From the NCBI GenBank assembly GCA_934271655.1, contig CAKQRW010000013.1:1-58029 (forward strand): a stretch of DNA of 58,029 bases, read 5' to 3'. Below the pieces are notes generated by a model, which saw nothing but the letters and a program-made list of their open reading frames with translations, ran no database searches and was not told the origin of the DNA. Of the stretch, positions 16,141-24,023 are shown in pieces (position 1 is the first letter of the stretch; the number at the start of each line of letters is the position of its first letter). The stretch is from an uncultured Bacteroidaceae bacterium (GTDB taxonomy: Bacteria > Bacteroidota > Bacteroidia > Bacteroidales > Bacteroidaceae). The translations under genes were made by a program, and so were the position numbers.

Positions 16141-16884
16141 ATGAACACATACGGACTGGTGGGATACCCTCTCGGCCACTCTTTCTCACGCAGATTCTTC
16201 ACTGAGAAATTCGCTACAGAACATATTGACGCACAGTATCTCAACTTCGAGATACCTTCAATAGACAACTTTCCAGAAATAATAAAAGACAACGCAGACC
16301 TTCACGGACTCAACGTCACCATACCCTACAAGCAGCAAGTGATGCAGTACCTCAACGGACTCAGCCCTGAGGCCGAGGCCATTGGCGCAGTCAACGTTGT
16401 GAAGGTGACCCGCGAGGGAGGCAAGGTCACGCTGACAGGACACAACAGCGACGTGATAGGCTTCGTGAACAGCATTCGCCCGCTCATCAAGCCTCATCAC
16501 AAGAAAGCTCTCATACTCGGCACAGGCGGCGCCTCACGCGCCATACGCTACGGACTGGAGAACAAACTTGGCATTGAGCCACTCTTCGTCAGCCGCTCTC
16601 AGCATCCTGGCATGATAACATACAGCGACATCAGCGCAGCGGTGCTGGATGAATATGAGGTCATCGTCAACTGCTCTCCATGCGGCATGTATCCTCACGT
16701 GGATGAGGCGCCTGCCATTCCCTACGAGCTTCTTACAAGCCGCCACCTTCTCTACGACCTTGTTTACAATCCCGAAGAGACTCTCTTCATGAAAAAGGGA
16801 GCTGAACAGGGAGCCACAGTGAAGAATGGCTACGAGATGCTCATCCTGCAGGCCATCGCCTCGTGGGAGATATGGAATGGATAA
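16141..16884 (+). CDS. aroE: shikimate dehydrogenase
   Basis: NADP-dependent reduction of 3-dehydroshikimate to shikimate. 247 residues, slightly short for the family. MNTYGLVGYPLGHSFSRRFF holds the shikimate-binding SxS region; LNVTIPYK has the catalytic Lys; GTGGASRAI is the nucleotide-binding loop; and GYEMLILQA ends the family pattern. The start at 16141 follows the ubiE stop by 4 bp; the longer frame from 16078 runs through the ubiE C-terminus and is not used. Confidence 0.94.
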   Translation: MNTYGLVGYPLGHSFSRRFFTEKFATEHIDAQYLNFEIPSIDNFPEIIKDNADLHGLNVTIPYKQQVMQYLNGLSPEAEAIGAVNVVKVTREGGKVTLTGHNSDVIGFVNSIRPLIKPHHKKALILGTGGASRAIRYGLENKLGIEPLFVSRSQHPGMITYSDISAAVLDEYEVIVNCSPCGMYPHVDEAPAIPYELLTSRHLLYDLVYNPEETLFMKKGAEQGATVKNGYEMLILQAIASWEIWNG

Positions 16885-16949
16885 ACACACACCTACCAAT
16901 GCGGCATAAACAGGAAACGCCGCCATAACCAACCTAACAAATTCCTTAC

Positions 16950-18917
16950 ATGAAAAAATTCTTAGCACTAACTGCGAGCCTATTGTTGGCTTACCATGCC
17001 TCAGCAACAGACAGAGAGGCAACCATCAACATTGACAGCCGCGTGCAGTTCCAGCACGTCACTGGCTTTGGAGGCTTCTCACCAAGCCCACAGTGGCAAT
17101 ACTGGCTCAATGACAGCGACATGGACAAGCTCTTCGGCAAGGGCAACAACCAACTCGGTCTGACAGTCCTGCGCATATACATGGCAAACGACAAAAAGTA
17201 TTGGTACTCAGGAGTGGCCAATGCAAAGAGAGCAAAGAAACACGGAGCTTTCATCTTTGCCTCGCCATGGTCACCACCAGCATCATGGAAGTCAAACAAC
17301 AGCGAGACAGACGGAGGCTCGCTGCTTGAGTCACACTACGCCGACTGGGCTACAATGCTTAATGACTATTATCTCTACATGAAGGAACAGGGAGCAGACA
17401 TCGACGCTGTGTCCATCCAGAACGAGCCCGACTGGAGTCCATCATACCAGAGCTGCGTGTGGACAGGAGAACAGATGGCCAAGTTTCTGCGCGAGCAAGG
17501 TTCAAAGATTCAATGCAAAATCATAGCTCCAGAATCAGTCCACTTCACACGCGATGTGCATGAGCCACTGCTCAACGACGAGGGCGCATGCAACAACTTT
17601 GACATCCTTGGCGGACATTTCTACGGATGGGACGGCTCTTCATACCCTCTTGCCGAACAAAAAGGCAAAGAAGTGTGGATGACAGAGTTTCTCATCAACG
17701 AGCGCCAAGAGAAAGAAGGCAAGAACATAGACTGGAACACCGACGGCTTTCTCTTTGCCAAGAGCATCAACGACGCTATGCTGTCAAACATGAGCGCATG
17801 GGTTCATTATGCGCTCAAACGTTATTACGGAGCCATAGGCGATGGGCAATACGGCACAGTCAACAACCAGATAACCAAACGCGGATACGTTCTCTCGCAA
17901 TATGCCAAATACGTGTCGGGCACCACCCGAGTGAAACATGTCCTCGATGATGCCAGCGGACAGCTCTCATCATCTGCCTACGTGACAGAATCGGGCGATG
18001 AGATTGTGCTCATGGTCATCAATCCTTCTGCCGACACCTACACCACCTCCATCTCGCTGCCATTCTACAGCAAGTCATACACCAGCATCTCCACATCAGC
18101 GTCACTTAACGCCAAGAAGCTTTCCTTTGACATGGAAGAGGAGACATACACGCCAAGCATCAGCGTCAGGCCTTACAGCGTCAACACTTACATATACACA
18201 AAGAGCGCGCCACGCACCGACCTGCCCGACTTGCCTGATGACAGCCACACGGTCTTCTCTGACGGTTTTGCATTGACAGGAGCAGGCGTTGTGCCTACAG
18301 GATGGATAGCGCGCAACCAAGATGAGACACGCCACGCCGGCACCTATGGCTTAGGTCCGCGCATCATGAGTTTCTCAGCTGAAGGCGCCATGCAGTACGC
18401 TTTCTACTTCCGTGCCGGCAACTCACAGGAAGGCAGCGTCAGCTATGGTGAAGAATCCAAAAGCCGCCTGCATCTCGAACCAGGCAAATACACGCTATCC
18501 TACTCTGTGGAGGGATACAAGGCAACACCAAGTGTAAGCGCTTATGTACGCACAGCAACAGGAACGACCCTCAAGACGCAGAAAGTCACCGCCACAACAT
18601 CTGTTTCTGACAACGGTTCTTCCAGCCGCATCCTGAAGACGACGGACAGCACGCTGGAGTTTGAGATAAAAGCTGCCGGCAACTATGTTCTGAAGTGGTC
18701 CACTCCTAAATCAAAAGGTGGATACTCAGAAGTGCTTGTAGGCAACATACGCCTCTACCGCCAACCAGACATAGACACAGGCATCAGCACTATAGACCAA
18801 GCACATGGCGGCAACGCCAATAAGGTGCACAACACCAACGGCCAGACACTCAACCGGCCACAGCCTGGCATCAATATCATAGACGGACGAAAGGTATGGA
18901 TCAAAGGCTACAAATAA
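16950..18917 (+). CDS. secreted GH30-family glycosidase
   Basis: 655 residues. Signal peptide (MKKFLALTASLLLAYHASAT). Catalytic barrel of GH30: QHVTGFGGF, acid/base E159 in SIQNEPDW, nucleophile E246 in VWMTEF, then a beta-sandwich side domain to about 420. A second beta-sandwich domain (about 430-610, carbohydrate-binding-like) follows. The end (GINIIDGRKVWIKGYK) looks like the short C-terminal tag common on Prevotella secreted proteins and is reminiscent of type IX sorting tails. Relationship to GH30 subfamily 8 (xylanases) is suggested by the barrel; the substrate is not settled by sequence. Two hairpins follow, the second a clear terminator. Confidence 0.85.
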   Translation: MKKFLALTASLLLAYHASATDREATINIDSRVQFQHVTGFGGFSPSPQWQYWLNDSDMDKLFGKGNNQLGLTVLRIYMANDKKYWYSGVANAKRAKKHGAFIFASPWSPPASWKSNNSETDGGSLLESHYADWATMLNDYYLYMKEQGADIDAVSIQNEPDWSPSYQSCVWTGEQMAKFLREQGSKIQCKIIAPESVHFTRDVHEPLLNDEGACNNFDILGGHFYGWDGSSYPLAEQKGKEVWMTEFLINERQEKEGKNIDWNTDGFLFAKSINDAMLSNMSAWVHYALKRYYGAIGDGQYGTVNNQITKRGYVLSQYAKYVSGTTRVKHVLDDASGQLSSSAYVTESGDEIVLMVINPSADTYTTSISLPFYSKSYTSISTSASLNAKKLSFDMEEETYTPSISVRPYSVNTYIYTKSAPRTDLPDLPDDSHTVFSDGFALTGAGVVPTGWIARNQDETRHAGTYGLGPRIMSFSAEGAMQYAFYFRAGNSQEGSVSYGEESKSRLHLEPGKYTLSYSVEGYKATPSVSAYVRTATGTTLKTQKVTATTSVSDNGSSSRILKTTDSTLEFEIKAAGNYVLKWSTPKSKGGYSEVLVGNIRLYRQPDIDTGISTIDQAHGGNANKVHNTNGQTLNRPQPGINIIDGRKVWIKGYK

Positions 18918-18968
18918 ACGAGACATACATTATTCTCTATATTTGGAGGATACGTCTAAAAGATGATT

Positions 18969-18998
18969 CTCATGAGTTGTTATGGATAACAACATGAG
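18969..18998 (+). other. inverted repeat after the GH30 gene
   Basis: CTCAT..GTTGTTAT pairs with ATAACAACATGAG around a two-base loop, with a small bulge. No T-run follows. It precedes the main terminator and could protect the mRNA 3' end. Confidence 0.5.
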
Positions 18999-19011
18999 CC
19001 ACTATAACAAG

Positions 19012-19054
19012 GCATCCTAAGATACACCAACGCGTATCTTAGGATGCTTTTTTT
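19012..19054 (+). terminator. terminator of the GH30 gene
   Basis: Perfect 14-bp stem GCATCCTAAGATAC / GTATCTTAGGATGC with an 8-nt loop, followed by seven T. Confidence 0.93.
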
Positions 19055-19252
19055 ACCAGATAGACTTTTTATCTATCGTCTACTTCCTTTGGATCAAATA
19101 TCTCAGGACGCTTTTTTATACCAGATAGACTCTTTAATCTATCGTCTACTTCCTTTGGATCAAATATCTCAGGACGCTTTTTTATACCAGATAGACTCTT
19201 TAATCTATCGTCTACTTCCTTTGGATCAAATATCTCAGGACGCTTTTTTTAT
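19034..19252. repeat. 66-bp tandem array starting inside the terminator
   Basis: TCTACTTCCTTTGGATCAAA begins at 19079, 19145 and 19211, a period of 66 bp. Each unit carries GATAGA..TCTATC as an inverted repeat and the words TCTCAGGACGC plus a T-run. The 3' arm of the upstream terminator (TCTTAGGATGC plus T-run) is the same word in diverged form, so the terminator arm is effectively unit zero. Frames through the array are artefacts. The rest of the spacer to 19341 shows nothing further. Confidence 0.9.
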
Positions 19253-19341
19253 CCTTGGCAGGCATATCATACGTAAGCTGATACAAACATCACAAAAACC
19301 TTCAGACTTTACATGTCACTATAATGTGCGTACAAAAACAA

Positions 19342-19377
19342 TTCGGGCTGAGAGTCTTTTGCGACTCCCAGCCCGAA
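19342..19377 (-). terminator. terminator of the GH128-like gene
   Basis: Stem TTCGGGCTG-GAGTC / GACTC-CAGCCCGAA with a six-base loop and one mismatch. On the minus strand it is followed by TTGTTTTTGT. It lies 30 bp past the stop codon at 19407. Confidence 0.8.
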
Positions 19378-19406
19378 CTATCATAAAGCCATTATAGCCA
19401 ATCTTC

Positions 19407-22277
19407 TCACTTCACTCTCACCTTCACCTGCTTGCCGCCTGACACGACTACGTATATGCCAGAAGGGAGCGAGGCTGTAGGTGATACCAGAACGCCTGAC
19501 GCGTTGTAAACCTGGTAAGACTCTGCGCCATCAACAACGATGCGTCCACCAATGACACGCACATGAAGGCCGCCTTGTCCGTTGGCATCAGCTATGTCAC
19601 CTATGGCTGTAGGCACAGAACCGCCCTCTGTCTTGTGAGAAATGACCACCCATCCGAGATTATCGCGATAGCCGCTGTATTTTTCGAGAGACGATGATAC
19701 AGGAATCTCCTCACCATCAACGGTAATGGCATGGTCGAGAGCGCGCTTGATCTTCACGCCTGTCACCCATTTGCTTCCATCCTCATCCGCAACAATCACA
19801 TTCGTGCGGCGCAGAATGGTAGCCACAGGATAGTTGTTGGTCTGCAGAGAAGTGAGGATGACAGGCGACTTGAACCTCAGCTGAACATCCTCTCCGCCAT
19901 CAGCGGCAGCAAGGAGGAAGGCATTGCTGTTAGACAAAGAGCCATAAATCTGGTTGTCTGTCCCATGGCCAGCCGCTATCATGATGCCGTTGTCAGCGTC
20001 CATCATCTCCAGTCCTGGAGTGACAGCCATGTAGGCCACTTTTTGAGCCAAGACTATCTTGCGCGCTGACATTTCCTCTGAATAGACAATAAACTTGAAG
20101 CCAGTGTTGGTCACGTCAAACACACGCACGCTGAGAGATGTCTTCTGCGATGCTGATGTGGCATACGACGGGTTGCGGAGCTCGGTCATCACTACAGGTG
20201 TGACACCCTCTGGGAATGGGACTTTGAAGGTTACCTCTGTCACGTCAGTCCAATAATCTGTGCCTGTGGCCTTGTTTGACGACACAAGACCTACCTCGCA
20301 GTCCATGTCACCAAACTTGTAGTTGCCCTGCATCATTGCCACAAACGGAATCTCCTCCACCTTCTTAGGAGCCTGGTCCTTGCTGCTTATCCATGGAAGG
20401 AACTGGTATGTGAATCTGTCCCTGCTCGATGTCTTGGCTGTGTAGTTGGCTGGATAGAAAGATGTGTTGACATTAGTCACAGAGCCCATGAAGACGCATG
20501 GTATCTCCTCAAACTTATCCGAGAAATATGTGAGAGTCTGCTCTGTGTCACCTATATTCAGCAGTCCATACTGCACCTTGTCTGTGCCCTGAGACGGAGC
20601 CACGTTGACGATTTCGTCTGCTGTGTTGATGGTAGTGTTCTTATAAGTGAGCACCTGCACACGGTATAGGTATGTGCCCGACTCCTGCATATTGTCAGTA
20701 TAGCTGTATGTCACACCGCCAGCATTCGTCTTGTCGCGCGGACTGAGCGTGGCCAAAGTCTCATAGGTAAATTCGCCCTGCTTCTTGCGCTGCACACGGA
20801 TTTCCTCCGAGAGCTCGCAGTTAGGGTCTGACCATGTCAGTTTCACATCTCCGGATGTGCGGTTGTACTCCGACTGGAAGTCGGCAAGAGGCTCTATTCG
20901 CGTGCCCGTAGGAACAAACTGGTAAGCCGCGTTGTAGCCAAGGCCTGGATCGATGTCCCTATACACCTGGCCAGCTGCCGTGAGCTGTCCGTTTTTATAT
21001 ATTCTTGATGGGTCACGCTCTCCATTCCAATAGAAATAGCGTTCCACATGAGGCGAATTCTTGAGAGTGTTGAGTATGCCACTGAGAGCATTTGCGTTCT
21101 GCTGCTCTGTCACGCCATCAGCAAAGGCTCCATTTTTATTCCATGACGCTCCCCATACCCATTCTGAAATCCAGATAGGACGCTTCATGTTGGGCCACCA
21201 GTGGCCTTCAAGATGCGCGAAATTGCCCGAAGGCCAGTAGCAGTGTGCGTCCACTATGTCGCATCGCCATCCGCGCGCGTCAATGGAGTCAAGGAATGTC
21301 TTGATAAATCCCGTGCCGTTCCAATAGTCGCTGCCATCCCATGAGGTAGGAGAACAAAGGCGCATGCCTGTGCGCATGAGGTTCTGCCAATTGTTGAGGA
21401 TGGTGTTAAGGTCCTGCGGATGGTCGTCACTACTGTTTCTTGGCTCATTGTTTGTCTTCAGGTGGCAAGCGAAATTCTGGCTGCCGCATGCCGCTGATGA
21501 TGGATAGTCCTCATAGATGTGATTGGCAACAGTCTCGAAGTCCAAGCCCATGTCCGAGCCCACGCTCCAAGTATAGCCCGCATATGCTCCCACAGCCTCT
21601 ATGGCAGTCTTGTCCAATGTGGAAGCCAGTCCCTTCTTGTTGAAGTTTCTCCATTTGAAGATTCTGTAAGAAGAAATCTTGTTGTTGAGGATGGCAGGAA
21701 GAGAAGCCACCTCAAGATCTTCCTGGTCTGCGATGAAGCAGCGGCTATAGCCCCACCCTGCCGTGCCTATGGCGAAAGTGACCATATATCCGCGCTTCAG
21801 TTTGAAGGAAGATATCTGGTTGTTGAGCGTGGCAGAGGTGAGTGTCTTCATGTAGCCTCCAGCGTGTCCCTCTGAATAGCTGTTGCATGATTCACCACCA
21901 AAGTTCTCCTCTGTGTAGCATGTGAGAGGAGCCAGGTCCTTGGCATAAGGAAGGATGATGGTACCATTGTTGTACATCTTCACTTGGCAGTTTTCGTCAT
22001 TGACGGCCTGCTCTCCATTGATGTACACATGCGACAGCCAGTTGGCTACCACCTTGCTTGGGCGCACCTGCTCAATGATGAGCGCGGCGTGCTCCGTGTT
22101 AACGATGTCGACGCTGCCCGCTGTGGCAAACGGTTCTGTTCCCGTGACGATGTAGTCCACATCAGTCGTGAGGTTGACCTGATCCGTCACCTGTGCGACA
22201 GTTGTCTTTTCGTTGGCGGCATTGGCACACATGATGACTGTGGAAAGCAATGCCAGAATGAGTGTTCGTAGTTTCAT
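19407..22277 (-). CDS. secreted glycosidase, GH128-like (Asl1-type catalytic core)
   Basis: 956 residues with a signal peptide (ending IMCANA). N-terminal beta-rich domain about 30-210. Catalytic barrel about 215-440: candidate acid/base E278 in TNNEPRN and nucleophile E372 in PIWISEWVWGAS, the layout of GH128 beta-1,3-glucanases. A fibronectin-III-like domain (about 460-560) and further beta domains follow. The C-terminal YQVYNASGVLVSP..LPSGIYVV..KQVKVRVK is a type-IX-secretion-like sorting tail. Convergent with the GH30 gene across 489 bp, suggesting a small secreted glycan-degrading pair. Family call is by motif layout, so moderate confidence. Confidence 0.72.
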   Translation of the reverse strand: MKLRTLILALLSTVIMCANAANEKTTVAQVTDQVNLTTDVDYIVTGTEPFATAGSVDIVNTEHAALIIEQVRPSKVVANWLSHVYINGEQAVNDENCQVKMYNNGTIILPYAKDLAPLTCYTEENFGGESCNSYSEGHAGGYMKTLTSATLNNQISSFKLKRGYMVTFAIGTAGWGYSRCFIADQEDLEVASLPAILNNKISSYRIFKWRNFNKKGLASTLDKTAIEAVGAYAGYTWSVGSDMGLDFETVANHIYEDYPSSAACGSQNFACHLKTNNEPRNSSDDHPQDLNTILNNWQNLMRTGMRLCSPTSWDGSDYWNGTGFIKTFLDSIDARGWRCDIVDAHCYWPSGNFAHLEGHWWPNMKRPIWISEWVWGASWNKNGAFADGVTEQQNANALSGILNTLKNSPHVERYFYWNGERDPSRIYKNGQLTAAGQVYRDIDPGLGYNAAYQFVPTGTRIEPLADFQSEYNRTSGDVKLTWSDPNCELSEEIRVQRKKQGEFTYETLATLSPRDKTNAGGVTYSYTDNMQESGTYLYRVQVLTYKNTTINTADEIVNVAPSQGTDKVQYGLLNIGDTEQTLTYFSDKFEEIPCVFMGSVTNVNTSFYPANYTAKTSSRDRFTYQFLPWISSKDQAPKKVEEIPFVAMMQGNYKFGDMDCEVGLVSSNKATGTDYWTDVTEVTFKVPFPEGVTPVVMTELRNPSYATSASQKTSLSVRVFDVTNTGFKFIVYSEEMSARKIVLAQKVAYMAVTPGLEMMDADNGIMIAAGHGTDNQIYGSLSNSNAFLLAAADGGEDVQLRFKSPVILTSLQTNNYPVATILRRTNVIVADEDGSKWVTGVKIKRALDHAITVDGEEIPVSSSLEKYSGYRDNLGWVVISHKTEGGSVPTAIGDIADANGQGGLHVRVIGGRIVVDGAESYQVYNASGVLVSPTASLPSGIYVVVSGGKQVKVRVK

Positions 22278-22293
22278 AAAGGTCGTTTGTATA

Positions 22294-22446
22294 GTTAATT
22301 GTTTTCTGCTTGCAATTAGTTAATTGTTTTCTGCTGCGCAATTAGTTAATTGTTTCCTGCTGTGCAATTAGTTAATTGTTTTCTGCTTGCAATTAGTTAA
22401 TTGTTTTCTGCTGCGCAATTAGTTAATTGTTTTCTGCTGCGCAAGA
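22294..22446. repeat. 25/26-bp tandem array upstream of the GH128-like gene
   Basis: GTTAATTG starts at 22294, 22319, 22345, 22371, 22396 and 22422. The unit is GTTAATTGTTTTCTGCTGCG plus CAATTA, with a variable TGC/GCGC word. It begins only 17 bp upstream of the gene's start codon, so it forms the leader or promoter region on the minus strand. No TAnnTTTG box was found in the spacer. Confidence 0.93.
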
Positions 22447-22485
22447 ATGAATGTGCCGCATAATGCATACGTATCGCCATCCAGA

Positions 22486-23916
22486 TCAGTGGCTTGTATA
22501 GAAATCCGTTATGCGCTGTATGGCGCGTGTACACACAGGACAGAAGTCTTCCACTTCGTTGATTTTCATGCGGCATTCCTGCGCCGGACGATAGCAGCCC
22601 TTGGTCTGGTAGCCAGCTCCCTCAAAGACACCCACCACCTGAGTGCACTTGTTCAGGGCCTCCATAGCCTTCTTGTCGTTTTTGTCAATCTTCTTGAAGT
22701 CAGGCACCTTTGGATTGAGCGGCGTAGGTATAGGCTGCTTCTTTGGCATGAGGTCGGCCCACTTAGAGTCGAAGTCCTTCAGCGTGGTGATGTTTGGTTC
22801 CCAAGGCTCTGTGTCGGCAGGATACCACTCTGTGTCCATGTCATCGTAGGCATACTCATCGGCAAGGCCTCCATAGGCATGTCCAAACTCATGCACAAAG
22901 ACTTCATTGAAGGTAGGATGGTCGCTTGTGGAGTAGGTCACCTGGTTGTATATGCCACCTCCGCCATAGGTGTCGGAGTTGACCAGGACGATGACGTGCT
23001 CAAACGGCACACCTGAGAGAAGGTCGTAGATGGTGTGCATGTCCTGCGACATGAGATAGCGATCTGAGTAGAAAGTGTCGTAATGGCTGTTGGTAGGAGT
23101 GCTGTGCCAGATGCCGTTGTGTGGCACGCTTGGGCCCGACTCGTTGGAAGGAGCTGCCACAGCAACCACATTGAAGCGGTCTTTCAACGACTTGAACGGC
23201 TCACGCGCAAAGAGCGCATCCACAGCCCTGTTGCAGTCGGCATAGAACTTGCCCATCTCCTGCTGCGTGTAGCCCTCTGCCACGATGGCCAGGTCGATGC
23301 AGTCCTGCACGTTGACGCCTGCAAACGGGTCATAGGCCGACGGCATGAAGTTGCGTCCGGCACCGCTGCGTGGCTCATTCTTTGCCTCAGCCTCGGTCTT
23401 GCCGGCTTTTCCCTTCCACACATAGTAGAACGGTATTCCATTGTCGCCCACTGGCCGTATGAGTATGTCTTTCGGGTCCACGGTGTGTGTCATCTCTGCA
23501 ATGGCCTTGTTGTGGTTGTCGGTGAGAGCTACAGTAATGTCAATAGGCTTCTTCGGAAACGGTATGTTGTAGGATGTGTCAAAAGCCTTGCTCACCTTCT
23601 TTGCCTCGTCATACTGCAGCCACTCCTGAAAGAGTGTGGAAAAAGTCCATGTGTATATGACCTCCTGTGTATCATGGTCCTTAACTATGAGGTGCCCGTT
23701 GCCACGCAGCAGCGTTTCATTCAGGCGGCTTCGCCTGCCAGCCCATCGCGGCTGTCTCTTCAGTTCGTCAAGATAGATATGCTGCTCGTTGGCATTGCCT
23801 GCAAAGACATAGTCGACTCGAAGCGTAGCGTCCTCGAAGTACTTGTTGAAGTCCTGTGCTGTTGCTCCCACAGTCATCGAGAGCAGAGCCAACGCAGTCG
23901 CTATATTTTTTTTCAT
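22486..23916 (-). CDS. secreted M64-family metallopeptidase
   Basis: 476 residues with a signal peptide (MKKNIATALALLSMTVGATAQ). Residues 22-140 are the M64 N-terminal beta domain; the rest is the peptidase domain with DIAIVAEGYTQQEM-like DLAIVAEGYTQQEMGKF, then the zinc site HEFGHAYGGLADEY with H342, E343, H346. Cys residues near the C-terminus (CRMKINEVEDFCPVC) are usual in the family, which includes the Clostridium ramosum IgA peptidase. Most Bacteroidales M64 proteins have no known substrate. It lies upstream of the GH128-like gene on the same strand, with a repeat array between. Confidence 0.9.
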   Translation of the reverse strand: MKKNIATALALLSMTVGATAQDFNKYFEDATLRVDYVFAGNANEQHIYLDELKRQPRWAGRRSRLNETLLRGNGHLIVKDHDTQEVIYTWTFSTLFQEWLQYDEAKKVSKAFDTSYNIPFPKKPIDITVALTDNHNKAIAEMTHTVDPKDILIRPVGDNGIPFYYVWKGKAGKTEAEAKNEPRSGAGRNFMPSAYDPFAGVNVQDCIDLAIVAEGYTQQEMGKFYADCNRAVDALFAREPFKSLKDRFNVVAVAAPSNESGPSVPHNGIWHSTPTNSHYDTFYSDRYLMSQDMHTIYDLLSGVPFEHVIVLVNSDTYGGGGIYNQVTYSTSDHPTFNEVFVHEFGHAYGGLADEYAYDDMDTEWYPADTEPWEPNITTLKDFDSKWADLMPKKQPIPTPLNPKVPDFKKIDKNDKKAMEALNKCTQVVGVFEGAGYQTKGCYRPAQECRMKINEVEDFCPVCTRAIQRITDFYTSH

Positions 23917-23973
23917 AGTACTGTTAATAAATTGTCCAGTTAATAATAAGTTTGTAGTTTAGTCTGTTGGGTG

Positions 23974-23981
23974 CAAAATTA
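23974..23981 (-). promoter_or_regulatory. -7 box of the M64 gene
   Basis: TAATTTTG on the minus strand, a perfect TAnnTTTG element, giving a leader of about 55 nt. Confidence 0.6.
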
Positions 23982-24023
23982 AAGATTTTTCTCGAAAGCA
24001 TAATGCTTTTGACTAAGAAATCT

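Noticed and set aside
16950..18917. Polysaccharide utilisation locus around the GH30 gene
   Set aside because: No SusC/SusD or sensor gene adjoins it; the SusCD genes are more than 20 kb away and form their own unit.
19044..19397. 117-codon frame with a three-fold repeated protein
   Set aside because: It is a translation of the 66-bp DNA array and adjoining terminators.
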